From the NCBI GenBank assembly GCA_947589175.1, contig CANPZR010000050.1, forward strand, positions 1 to 12,025: a stretch of 12,025 nt of DNA, written 5' to 3'. A program made the translations under genes and the position numbers. Under the pieces are notes generated by a model that was not told the origin of the DNA, did no database searches, and saw only the letters and a program-made list of their open reading frames with translations. The stretch's first letter is position 1, and each line of letters opens with the position of its first letter. Positions 1 to 6,918 of this stretch are shown piece by piece. The stretch comes from an uncultured Lachnospiraceae bacterium. GTDB lineage: Bacteria; Bacillota; Clostridia; Lachnospirales; Lachnospiraceae.

Positions 1-39
1 CTGCTCAATGGACGCATAATTCGATTGATTTACATTCAT
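1..39 (-). CDS. Start of the next fla-operon gene (partial, 13 codons)
   Basis: An ATG at 37-39 opens a frame that runs off the left edge and reads MNVNQSNYASIEQ. A GGGAGGT ribosome site (minus strand, 49-55) lies 9 bases upstream, so this is a real start. It begins 26 bases after the flgD stop and belongs to the same operon. In Clostridia and Bacilli the gene after flgD is commonly a small flagellar operon protein of the TIGR02530 type, followed by flgE. The position fits that family, but 13 residues are too few to prove it. The rest of the gene lies outside the window. Confidence 0.6.
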   Translation of the reverse strand, partial: MNVNQSNYASIEQ

Positions 40-65
40 ATCGCTCAGACCTCCCTGCATTTTTT

Positions 66-944
66 CTACTCTGTCTCTGTAGGATTATTTTCCGTTGGAT
101 TGCTTTCCGTCGGATTTCCATCCGTCTTGTCAGCGCTATCGTCCGGATTCACGGTATCTTCTGTGTCCGGATCGGCGCCCGTATTGCCGTCGCCCTCATC
201 GCCGGTTCCGCCATTTACTACACTGACCTTGACCTGGTCAGATATTACGGTGCTGTACGGATCGTCGAAATAAAACGTCAGATCGTACGTTCCCGGCGCA
301 AGTCCCGCGAAAGCGTCCGGTGAAATCGTCAGCACGCCGTCGTCATAGGTAAAGTGGCTGGCGTCGATAAACTCTCCGTTCATCTCTACGGCCACGCTGG
401 TCGCCTCGTATCCGTTGCTTCCCAGATTGAGGTTTACGGTGTACATCTTCGGATTCGTCACATCGTATGTAATCTCTGTCTTTTCCACACTGGGCAGATA
501 TTTCTGGATTGCGTAATAAGTATCCATCACCTGAACCAGATCCGACATCTCATACGTACTTCCTTCTATAGAAAGATACGCCTCTCCGTTCTTGATTTCC
601 ACATAGTCCACAATACCGGTCACTTCGTTGACCTTTCCGGCGGAATCGGTATTCTGTACCACTACCTGCTTTCCTACCAGGCTGTAAGCGGATGTATTGG
701 CAAATGTAGAGTTCAGATTGGTCATCTGCTCCAGCGCGGAGAACTGCGCCAACTGCGCGATGAACTCGTTGTCGCTCTGGGGGTTCAGGGGATCCTGGTT
801 GGACAGCTGGGTCACTAACAGCTTTAAAAACTCATCCTTGCCCAGCTCGCTGGAACCTCTCTGGTTCACTTTGCGCTCGGTGGAACCGTAGGTCAGATCC
901 TCCAGCCCGGTCACCAGATCGCTGCTGTTGTTCACTCCTGCCAT
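66..944 (-). CDS. flgD: Flagellar hook capping protein FlgD, with an extra Ig-like domain and acidic tail
   Basis: FlgD is exported through the flagellar type III system and forms the cap under which hook subunits (FlgE) assemble. The conserved N-terminal region is at residues 34-80, with the family motifs DEFLKLLVTQLSNQDPLNP, AQFSALEQM and NLNS. Residues about 86-142 look like the Tudor-like FlgD core (LVGKQV... through SDLVQV). Residues about 157-243 form a further beta-rich domain that ends in LAPGTYDLTFYF and resembles X2-type Ig-like modules. After a Gly/Asp linker the protein ends in an Asp/Glu/Asn/Thr/Pro tail with NPTE repeats. At 292 residues it is longer than the enterobacterial protein (about 230). 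The ATG has a full AAGGAGGT site (951-958) six bases upstream, in the 26-base gap after fliK. The N-terminal assignment is secure; the X2 call is my reading of sequence pattern only. Confidence 0.95.
   Translation of the reverse strand: MAGVNNSSDLVTGLEDLTYGSTERKVNQRGSSELGKDEFLKLLVTQLSNQDPLNPQSDNEFIAQLAQFSALEQMTNLNSTFANTSAYSLVGKQVVVQNTDSAGKVNEVTGIVDYVEIKNGEAYLSIEGSTYEMSDLVQVMDTYYAIQKYLPSVEKTEITYDVTNPKMYTVNLNLGSNGYEATSVAVEMNGEFIDASHFTYDDGVLTISPDAFAGLAPGTYDLTFYFDDPYSTVISDQVKVSVVNGGTGDEGDGNTGADPDTEDTVNPDDSADKTDGNPTESNPTENNPTETE
75..116 (-). repeat. Three tandem 15-base units encoding NPTE repeats in the FlgD tail
   Basis: Reading the minus strand from 116, the codons spell NPTES, NPTEN, NPTE, followed by TE and the stop. 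The period is 15 bases, and the units differ mainly at third codon positions (CCG/CCA/CCT, ACG/ACG/ACA). The divergence at silent positions suggests that the peptide repeat, not the DNA repeat, is what has been kept. Confidence 0.8.
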
Positions 945-970
945 ATTCTAACCTCCTTACTATAATTTCT

Positions 971-2392
971 TTATGCCGTATAATCTACAACGCTGTTACT
1001 GTCTCTGCGGGCAGTCTCTGTCTGCCTGTCATCCTCAAATTCGTCCTCAGCGGCTATAACGCTGTGGCGTCCGCGGTCTCTCCGTCCTCCCGGCTGGTTC
1101 TGCTGTCTCTCCTGGAACGCCGGGCTGTTGTCCCGGTTCAGTCCAAAATCGGAAACGGCTACCTCTACCGCGTCTACCTTCAGTCCCTGCTCGTCAAATG
1201 TCTGCTTCAGCGTAATCATCTGGCTTTCAAGCGCTTCTTTTGCCATCTGGTTCTCCACGAGAAGCACGGCGTTTGACATGCCGTTGGCCGCCGCGGATAC
1301 CTGAATGTGAACTCTCCCGAGCATAGCCGGGTGAAGCTGCAGCTCCATGCTGGTGGTCTCCGGCATAACACGGATCTTCACCTGATTCACTACCTGCTCT
1401 ACGATCCGGCTCATGGAAACCTCTGTCTCCTGTACGCCTTCCGCATGGTTCTCCTGGAACGCTTCTGTCAGCCTCTCTGTAAACAGCTGAGCCGCCGTCT
1501 CGCCCGGTCTGGCCGGTACTTCAGTCTCCTCCGGGAGCGCTGTCTGCTGCGCGGTCTGAGATTCAGTCTGGCTCTCATTGCCGCCCTGCCCGGTCTCTGT
1601 CTCCACCATGACGGTGAAACCCTTCTGCGCTTCTGTGGGCACGGCCTCCTCCTGTGCGTTCACAGTCTCTCTGTCCGTGTTCGCTGTCACAAGCTCTTTC
1701 TCCGGAACTACTGCCTGCGGCGCCGCCTTCTCCATCTGCTCCGGCTCTGCCTCAGGAACCGATTCCTGCTCTGCGGGCACACTCTGCGGCATCTCCGCGC
1801 CGGACTCCCTGACCTCCGTGAGAATCTGAGCGATCTGCTCCTTTAACTGATCCAGTTCCTGCGACAGGCTGCTGTTGGTGAGAAATGCCGCCTTGTCCGT
1901 AATTCCGTGAAACTCCATCACAAACTGCAGAAGCATCTCCTGCATGTTCTGGGCGCCTTCCTCTCCCTGAACCGGGAACAGAATATCCTGTACCGACAGA
2001 TCCATCTGATCCAGAATGTCCTGCAGCTGTACTTCATCCAGTCCCAGAATCTGCTGCATCAGCGCCATCACCTGTTCTGTCAGGGATGTGACGTCCATCG
2101 GTTCCTCCGGAATCGTCTCGACAGCCAAATCGCCGCTGTCTCTGCCTGCCTTAAGGTTCACCCTGGCGCTCTCGGGCGGCTGGCTCTTGGTCAGCTTGAC
2201 CGCTTTGCCCTTCGCCTGTCCGGCGTCAATCGGATTCCTGCTGCCGCTGGCCGCGTCGCCGTGAACCGGCTCCGCCTTGTCCGCGCGCTTTGTCATAAAG
2301 CTGTCAAATCCGGAATCCTTCGCCTTCGCGCTCTTTGCCGACGCTACATCCGACATCTTTGAGGTGACAAGGGAAATTCCCTGTGTCTGCAT
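971..2392 (-). CDS. fliK: Flagellar hook-length control protein FliK
   Basis: FliK is the secreted molecular ruler that measures the hook and then switches export specificity from rod/hook to filament substrates through FlhB. The C-terminal hook-length domain (Flg_hook type) is at residues about 330-418, with the family signature MELQLHPAMLGRVHIQV followed by an amphipathic helical stretch (ENQMAKEALE) and LKQTFDEQGLKVDAVEV. The middle (about 200-320) is a low-complexity Glu/Gln/Thr/Pro-rich linker, as expected for the ruler part, and there are no cysteines. The N-terminal part has a short helical block at about 103-145. At 473 residues it is in the normal range. The ATG at 2390-2392 has AAAGGAGG (2400-2407) seven bases upstream; another ATG at 2397-2399 is out of frame. 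A 77-base gap with a candidate sigma-28 promoter precedes it, and flgD follows after 26 bases. Confidence 0.93.
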   Translation of the reverse strand: MQTQGISLVTSKMSDVASAKSAKAKDSGFDSFMTKRADKAEPVHGDAASGSRNPIDAGQAKGKAVKLTKSQPPESARVNLKAGRDSGDLAVETIPEEPMDVTSLTEQVMALMQQILGLDEVQLQDILDQMDLSVQDILFPVQGEEGAQNMQEMLLQFVMEFHGITDKAAFLTNSSLSQELDQLKEQIAQILTEVRESGAEMPQSVPAEQESVPEAEPEQMEKAAPQAVVPEKELVTANTDRETVNAQEEAVPTEAQKGFTVMVETETGQGGNESQTESQTAQQTALPEETEVPARPGETAAQLFTERLTEAFQENHAEGVQETEVSMSRIVEQVVNQVKIRVMPETTSMELQLHPAMLGRVHIQVSAAANGMSNAVLLVENQMAKEALESQMITLKQTFDEQGLKVDAVEVAVSDFGLNRDNSPAFQERQQNQPGGRRDRGRHSVIAAEDEFEDDRQTETARRDSNSVVDYTA

Positions 2393-2430
2393 TGCGCATC
2401 CTCCTTTCTATTCAATTTTCTACAAGAAAT

Positions 2431-2457
2431 ATATCGGCCATTTCGACCCTTTCATTA
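2431..2457 (-). promoter_or_regulatory. Candidate sigma-28 (sigma-D) promoter upstream of fliK
   Basis: On the minus strand the gap between the motE-like gene and fliK contains TAAT (2454-2457), 15 bases, then GCCGATAT (2431-2438). The Bacillus sigma-D consensus is TAAA-N15-GCCGATAT, so the -10 is an exact match and the -35 matches 3 of 4. A start near 2424 would give a leader of about 32 bases carrying the fliK ribosome site. Caution: the same octamer also occurs by chance inside the motE-like coding sequence (2651-2658), without a -35 partner. Confidence 0.5.
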
Positions 2458-2462
2458 AGGGT
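2446..2462. repeat. Short inverted repeat overlapping the candidate fliK promoter -35
   Basis: ACCCTT (2446-2451) and AAGGGT (2457-2462) form a perfect 6-base inverted repeat with a 5-base spacer. Read on the plus strand it is followed by a run of T, so it resembles a weak terminator for antisense transcripts. On the operon strand no T run follows. It could also be a binding site for a regulator, because the -35 element falls in its loop and right arm. Confidence 0.35.
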
Positions 2463-2469
2463 TTTTGCC

Positions 2470-3222
2470 CTATTTCTTCATCGCTGTCATTTTGGTGGTG
2501 ACCTGCGCCGCCGTCGTCGGCGACATATTCTGCAAAATCTCCGCGCTCTTGGAGGCCTGCATGCTGTCCAGAATGCTGGCCACCAGGTTGAGGTCGCTGG
2601 TCATCTCCTCCAAAATCGCCGCCGCGGAGGCCGGTTCCATTTTCCCGTACATATCGGCCTGGTCCTTGATTTCCTGAGTGTACTCGTAGCGCTCCACCAC
2701 GTCCCGGTAGATCTCCTCCGCGTTATCCGGGGCTATCTCCTCGTAGTAGGCCTTGTACTCGTCGGTGTCGGGCGCCTTGTCGTTGTACACCACATTCTCG
2801 TCAAATTCTTTCACCCGCTCCGCGAAGGCCCGCTGGTTCTCCTCAAATTTTTTCAGCCGCTTAATCTCCGCCTGCAGCTCCTCAATCTCCGAGCTGTTGG
2901 CGCTGTCCGAGCTGCTGGTGGCCGCCAGCTGGCTCTCCAGCTCGCGGATCCTGGCGTTGGCCTCTGTGAGATTGTCGTATTCCTCCCGGGCCGCTCCCCC
3001 GTCGGAGCCCTTGTCCGGCAGAATCCAGCTCAGCGCCGGCACATCTTTGAGAACCGGATAGAGCACATTGCTTCCGAAATGTCCCACATCCAGCTTTATG
3101 AGCACAATAAAAATTCCCAGCCAGATAATCACGATCACAATTACAATCAGCGCCGTAACAACCTTGCTGCCTGTGCTCTCCTCATCCACGGTCGTCTCTT
3201 TGTCCTTATCCTTTTTTGCCAT
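2470..3222 (-). CDS. MotE-like membrane-anchored coiled-coil flagellar protein (YlxF position)
   Basis: The protein is 250 residues from the preferred ATG. It has a short charged N-terminus (MAKKDKDKET), one strong membrane helix at about residues 20-43, a predicted extracytoplasmic coiled coil at about 77-137, and a C-terminal helical repeat at about 189-250 (YGKMEPASAAAILEEM, then ILDSMQASKSAEILQNM). That last part has the MgtE-N-like pattern of MotE/YlxF proteins. Epsilonproteobacterial MotE helps assemble the stator protein MotB/MotC; in Bacillus a protein of this type (YlxF) lies at the same place between fliJ and fliK. The ATG at 3220-3222 has AAAGGA (3231-3236) eight bases upstream. 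An in-frame GTG at 3250-3252 overlaps the fliJ stop as GTGA and would add ten residues, but it has only a weak ribosome site. The family call is good; the exact function is inferred. Confidence 0.82.
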   Translation of the reverse strand: MAKKDKDKETTVDEESTGSKVVTALIVIVIVIIWLGIFIVLIKLDVGHFGSNVLYPVLKDVPALSWILPDKGSDGGAAREEYDNLTEANARIRELESQLAATSSSDSANSSEIEELQAEIKRLKKFEENQRAFAERVKEFDENVVYNDKAPDTDEYKAYYEEIAPDNAEEIYRDVVERYEYTQEIKDQADMYGKMEPASAAAILEEMTSDLNLVASILDSMQASKSAEILQNMSPTTAAQVTTKMTAMKK

Positions 3223-3230
3223 ATCCGTCG

Positions 3231-3236
3231 TCCTTT
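3231..3236 (-). promoter_or_regulatory. Ribosome binding site that decides the start of the motE-like gene
   Basis: AAAGGA on the minus strand lies eight bases before the ATG at 3222, which favours this start over the upstream GTG at 3252. The GTG overlaps the fliJ stop codon, so translational coupling from there cannot be excluded. Confidence 0.55.
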
Positions 3237-3248
3237 CTCTCTGCTTTC

Positions 3249-3701
3249 TCACGCCTCGCCGCCGTCTATTCCATACCGGTAGCTCACCAGCTCGTCGATT
3301 TCCTTCTGCTCCTTGCGGTTTTCCTCCGCCAGAAATTCAGTAAAAGCCTTTTCCCTCAGCTTCTCAAATTTCTTTCTCTCCATCATGGCTTCCGCCATCT
3401 TCACGCGGGCCTGCTCCACATCCTGCCTGCGCTGTTCCACCACGATTTCCTGCTGCCTGACATACATCTTAAGAATCTCCACAGCGTCCTCCCGCCGCTT
3501 GATCTCGCGGACGTCGAGGGTCTCCACCACCACATCCCGGAGGGCGTCCTCCGCCCTCTCCCTGCGCCGGATTATAAACCGCAGCTGCTCCTCCGCCTCC
3601 AAGAGCCTCATATTGGCCTGGCTGTATTCATTTTTTGCCTGCTCTTCCAGCTTCTCCTTCATATTGAGAAGGTTCTGCAGGGGAAATATAAAACGGGCCA
3701 T
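3249..3701 (-). CDS. fliJ: Flagellar export protein FliJ
   Basis: FliJ is the cytoplasmic coiled-coil stalk of the flagellar export apparatus. It sits in the FliI hexamer, contacts FlhA and takes part in chaperone cycling, much like gamma in F1-ATPase. The 150-residue protein is almost wholly alpha-helical and highly charged. It begins with the family-typical MARFIFPLQNLLNMKE, followed by long Glu/Arg/Lys-rich heptads with a turn near the middle, as expected for an antiparallel coiled coil. Length is normal (about 145-150). Its ATG overlaps the fliI stop by one base (TAATG), so it is probably translated by coupling; a GGAGAGGATG stretch within the end of fliI serves as ribosome site. Sequence conservation in this family is weak, but the N-terminus and position right after fliI make the call firm. 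Confidence 0.9.
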   Translation of the reverse strand: MARFIFPLQNLLNMKEKLEEQAKNEYSQANMRLLEAEEQLRFIIRRRERAEDALRDVVVETLDVREIKRREDAVEILKMYVRQQEIVVEQRRQDVEQARVKMAEAMMERKKFEKLREKAFTEFLAEENRKEQKEIDELVSYRYGIDGGEA

Positions 3702-5029
3702 TACTCATCATCCTCTCCGTCGGCAAAAATCTCCCCCATCTGTTTTACAATGTCGTCAAAGAGAAATTTCTCCGCCGTACCCTGTTTCAGAAATTCATTG
3801 ACCGCGTCTATTTTTTCAATGGCAAAATCTATATTCTTGTTGGAGCCGGCCCGGTAGGCGCCGATGTTGATCAGATCCTCCGCCTCGCCGTAGGTGGCGA
3901 GAACCTCTTTCATCTGTCCCGCCAGCCGCTTGTGCTCCTCCGCCGCCACGGACGTCATGACACGGGAAATGCTCGCCAGCACATCGATAGCCGGGTAGTG
4001 GTTTTTCTGGGCCATGGAACGGGACAGCACGATGTGCCCGTCCAGAATACCCCTCGCCGTGTCCGCGATGGGCTCGTTGAAATCGTCTCCATCTACTAAA
4101 ACGGCGTACAGTCCGGTGATGGATCCCTTGTCGGAATTGCCCGCCCGCTCCAAAAGCTTGGGCATCTCCGAGTACACGCTGGGCGGATAGCCGCGCGATA
4201 CCGGCGGCTCCCCGGAGGCAAGCCCGATCTCCCTCTGCGCCATGCAGAACCGGGTGAGATTATCCATCATGAGGAGCACGTCCTTCCCTCGGTCTCTGAA
4301 ATACTCCGCCACCGCCGTGGCGGTCTTGGCCGCCTTGTTGCGTATGAGAGCCGGCTTGTCGGATGTGGCCACCACGACGATGGAGCGCTTCATACCCTCT
4401 TCTCCCAGGTCTCTCTCTATAAATTCCCGGACCTCGCGGCCGCGCTCCCCGATCAGGGCAATCACGTTAATATCCGCCTTTGTATTCCGGGCAAACATCC
4501 CCATCAAAGTGCTCTTTCCCACGCCGCTGCCGGCAAAAATGCCGATACGCTGTCCCTTCCCCACCGTGATCATGCCGTCCACGGCCTTTACGCCCAGCGG
4601 GAGCGCCTCGTCGATAATCTCCCTGGTGAGAGGATCCGGCGCCTTGGCCTCCACGGAATACCGGGGACAGGAATCCGGCAGCTGATCCATCCGCATGGGA
4701 ACCCCCACGCCGTCCAGCGTCTGCCCCAACAGCTCTTCGCTGACCGCCACCTGGAGGGGCGCTCCCGTGTTCTCCACCCAGCTTCCCAGTCCCACGCCGC
4801 TCACGTCGTCGTAGGGCATAAGAAGAACCCTGTCGTCACGGAACCCCACCACTTCCGCTTTTACAGGTTCTGCTTTCGTGTTTGACCGGATCAGGCACAG
4901 ATCGTTTAATTTGGCGCTGGGACCGATGGACTCGATTGTGAGCCCCACGACCTTGGATACTTTTCCCAAAGGGCTCGCAAAGCTACGCTCCATAAGTCCC
5001 TCGTATTTGGCAAAATTTATGAAATCCAT
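3701..5029 (-). CDS. fliI: Flagellum-specific export ATPase FliI
   Basis: FliI is the ATPase of the flagellar type III secretion system, related to F1 beta. It forms a hexamer below the export gate with FliH and FliJ and unloads substrates from chaperones. Visible motifs are Walker A AGSGVGKST at residues 166-174, GERGREV at 194-200, Walker B VLLMMDNLTR at 251-260, SGEPPVSRGYPPSVY at 272-286, and the family-typical INIGAYRAGSN near the C-terminus. The N-terminal beta-barrel region is also present, and 442 residues is the usual length. The ATG at 5027-5029 has GGAGG (5035-5039) five bases upstream. fliH ends 16 bases before it and fliJ overlaps its stop by one base. No key residue appears to be missing. 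Confidence 0.98.
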   Translation of the reverse strand: MDFINFAKYEGLMERSFASPLGKVSKVVGLTIESIGPSAKLNDLCLIRSNTKAEPVKAEVVGFRDDRVLLMPYDDVSGVGLGSWVENTGAPLQVAVSEELLGQTLDGVGVPMRMDQLPDSCPRYSVEAKAPDPLTREIIDEALPLGVKAVDGMITVGKGQRIGIFAGSGVGKSTLMGMFARNTKADINVIALIGERGREVREFIERDLGEEGMKRSIVVVATSDKPALIRNKAAKTATAVAEYFRDRGKDVLLMMDNLTRFCMAQREIGLASGEPPVSRGYPPSVYSEMPKLLERAGNSDKGSITGLYAVLVDGDDFNEPIADTARGILDGHIVLSRSMAQKNHYPAIDVLASISRVMTSVAAEEHKRLAGQMKEVLATYGEAEDLINIGAYRAGSNKNIDFAIEKIDAVNEFLKQGTAEKFLFDDIVKQMGEIFADGEDDE

Positions 5030-5045
5030 AGAAGCCTCCGTTCCA

Positions 5046-5912
5046 TCAGGCCAGCATGCGGAGAGTCGTGATCAGATTCTCCAACTGGGTTTGAAACCCG
5101 CAGTCTACCATCTGGTTATCGGTTTCGATAATGCACTGATATCGTTTCAGTCCTTTTTCCTCCTGCAGTTCAAGGACCGTATCCGCTCCGAGATACATCT
5201 GGAATTCATCCTTGTGGCGCTCCATCAGCGCCATGTCCTCCGGCGCCACCCGCAATATGTAATGCTTCGCGGGCTCTAAGTCCGAGAACGTGCTGCGGAC
5301 CAGATGGAGCAGCACATCCTGGTGCTCCGAGATCACCACGCCGGTCAGCTTTTCAACCAGTGAACAAAGCACCCCGACATAGCGGGGCTCCACGTCAGCC
5401 AGGAGCTTCTCATACTCCTGCCTCTGCTTTTCTTTTTCTTCCTCAAATTCAGCCCGCAGCTGGGCGAGTTCTTCCCGACCCGCGGCCAGACCTTCTTCTC
5501 TTCCCTGCTGCAGCCCTTCTTCTCTGGCGCTCTGGCGGGAAATCTCGATCTGCTCCCTGGCGTCCTCCAGCATGGCGGCCGCCTGCTCCGTGGCGTCCTC
5601 GATAATCCGGTCCGCCTGGCGCCTCGCTTCTTCCTCCCGCTCCTTTTCTTCCTCCTCATCCAGCCTGGTAACCGGCACGCCGGGCTCAAAATTCTCGGCG
5701 GCCGCTTCCCTTTCGGCCTGCTTAAGCTGCTTTTGCTGCTTTAATTTCTGCTTCTGCAGTTCCTCCTGCTCCACTTCCTCCAGGGTCTTTAAAATCACCT
5801 TGCTGGACTTGTTCAGGGGGACAAAATCTTCCTTCTGCTCTTTTTCGTAACTCACCATCACGGATTCCTTGCCCCGCATATCCACGAAGGGGTACTTGAT
5901 CAGGTTAGACAA
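5046..5912 (-). CDS. fliH: Flagellar assembly protein FliH, ATPase regulator
   Basis: FliH dimers hold the FliI ATPase at the export gate and C ring and inhibit it. With a TTG start at 5910-5912 the protein has 288 residues and begins with the family-like (M)SNLIKYPFV. Residues about 35-130 are a very Glu/Gln/Lys/Arg-rich helical segment. A GxxxG ladder follows at about 133-145 (GLQQGREEGLAAG), a known FliH feature. The globular FliH/V-ATPase-E-like domain occupies about 165-285 (VEPRYVGVLCSLVEKLTGVV, then the C-terminal DCGFQTQLENLI). It is longer than many FliH proteins (about 230-250) because of the charged segment. The start overlaps the fliG end by eight bases. The ATG at 5921 would add three residues, but it sits inside the ribosome site. 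Far-upstream in-frame starts lie deep in fliG and are unlikely. Confidence 0.9.
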   Translation of the reverse strand: MSNLIKYPFVDMRGKESVMVSYEKEQKEDFVPLNKSSKVILKTLEEVEQEELQKQKLKQQKQLKQAEREAAAENFEPGVPVTRLDEEEEKEREEEARRQADRIIEDATEQAAAMLEDAREQIEISRQSAREEGLQQGREEGLAAGREELAQLRAEFEEEKEKQRQEYEKLLADVEPRYVGVLCSLVEKLTGVVISEHQDVLLHLVRSTFSDLEPAKHYILRVAPEDMALMERHKDEFQMYLGADTVLELQEEKGLKRYQCIIETDNQMVDCGFQTQLENLITTLRMLA

Positions 5913-6918
5913 TGATCTCATCACCTCCGCCACGGGAAATAACAATCTCGCCGGAATCCTCCAGCTTACGGATGACATTTACAATCTTCTGCTGGGCCTC
6001 CTCTACGTCCTTCACGCGGACAGGTCCCATGTATTCCATATCTTCTTTAATCATATCGGACAGGCGGGAGGACATATTGTTAAAGATGACCTCCTGCACC
6101 TCGTCGTTGGCATTCTTCAACGCGATTGCCAGCTCGTTATTCTCCACCTCACGCAGCACGCGCTGAATGGAGCGGTCGTCCAGCATGAGGATATCCTCGA
6201 ACACGAACATCTTCTTGCGGATCTCGTCGGCCAGCTCCGGCTCCTCGATCTCCAGGTTCTCCATGATGTGCTTCTCTGTACCGCGGTCTACCGTATTCAG
6301 CACTTCTACTACCGAATCCACACCGCCGACAATGGTGTAATCCTGGCTGACAAGAGACGCCAGCTTCTGCTCCAGCACACCCTCCACTTCCTTGATAACG
6401 TCCGGCGACGTCCGGTCCATGGTGGCGATACGCTTGGCCACGTCCGTCTGCTTGTCCGGCGACAGGGCGCTGATGATGCCCGCCGCCTGCTGAGGCGACA
6501 GATAGGATAAAATAAGCGCGATGGTCTGCGGGTGCTCGTCCTGGATAAAGTTGAGGATCTGGGACGCCTCGGTCTTGCGTATAAACTCGAACGGGCGCAC
6601 CTGCAGAGAGGCCGTCAGCTTGCCGAGAACCGCCTTTGCCTTGTCCGCGCCCAGCGCCTTCTGCAAAAGCTCCGTAGCATAGCCGATACCGCCCTCGGCG
6701 ATATACTGCTGCGCCAGACACACTTCGTAAAATTCATTCAGGACTTCTTCCTTCTGGGAAGGAGACACGCTTCTCGTATTGGCGATCTCCAGCGTCAGCT
6801 GCTCGATCTCATCTTCCTTCAAGTGCTTAAAGATGGTGGCAGCCTTCTCCGGACCCAGAGTGATCAAAAGGATCGCCGCCTTCTGGAGTCCGTCAAGATC
6901 TGAGGTACTGCTCTTCAT
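5905..6918 (-). CDS. fliG: Flagellar motor switch protein FliG
   Basis: FliG links the MS ring (FliF) to the C ring and carries the torque-generating surface that meets the MotA stator. At 337 residues it has the normal length, and all three domains can be seen. The N-terminal domain binds FliF (LQKAAILLITLGPEKAA at about 11-27). The middle domain has the EHPQ motif at 128-131, which contacts FliM. The C-terminal domain has MFVFEDI at 237-243, followed by the charged torque helix (LDDRSIQRVLREVENNELA, about 246-264). The ATG directly follows the fliF stop (TAAATG), with GGAGGT (6925-6930) six bases upstream, so the two are tightly coupled. The end overlaps the fliH start. No residue loss is visible. 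Confidence 0.98.
   Translation of the reverse strand: MKSSTSDLDGLQKAAILLITLGPEKAATIFKHLKEDEIEQLTLEIANTRSVSPSQKEEVLNEFYEVCLAQQYIAEGGIGYATELLQKALGADKAKAVLGKLTASLQVRPFEFIRKTEASQILNFIQDEHPQTIALILSYLSPQQAAGIISALSPDKQTDVAKRIATMDRTSPDVIKEVEGVLEQKLASLVSQDYTIVGGVDSVVEVLNTVDRGTEKHIMENLEIEEPELADEIRKKMFVFEDILMLDDRSIQRVLREVENNELAIALKNANDEVQEVIFNNMSSRLSDMIKEDMEYMGPVRVKDVEEAQQKIVNVIRKLEDSGEIVISRGGGDEIIV
5921..5928 (-). promoter_or_regulatory. Ribosome binding site for fliH inside the end of fliG
   Basis: GGAGGTGA on the minus strand matches the 16S 3' end over eight bases and lies eight bases before the TTG at 5912. The ATG at 5921 shares a base with this sequence and is too close to use it. The site also encodes the last Gly-Gly-Asp residues of FliG. 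Confidence 0.6.

Noticed and set aside
2651..2658. Second exact GCCGATAT octamer on the minus strand
   Set aside because: It lies within the motE-like coding sequence, encodes Ala-Asp-Met, and has no TAAA-like sequence at 14-16 bases upstream. It is treated as chance.
5117..5124. ACCGATAA on the minus strand, near the sigma-28 -10 consensus
   Set aside because: It is inside fliH coding sequence, differs at the first base, and has no -35 match at the right spacing.
5345..5689. A second minus-strand frame inside fliH
   Set aside because: It is an out-of-frame, Arg/Ser-rich shadow of the charged FliH coiled-coil region with no ribosome site of its own. The minus-strand frames at 6149-6721, 9674-9856 and 11136-11477 are likewise shadows of fliG, flgB and topA.
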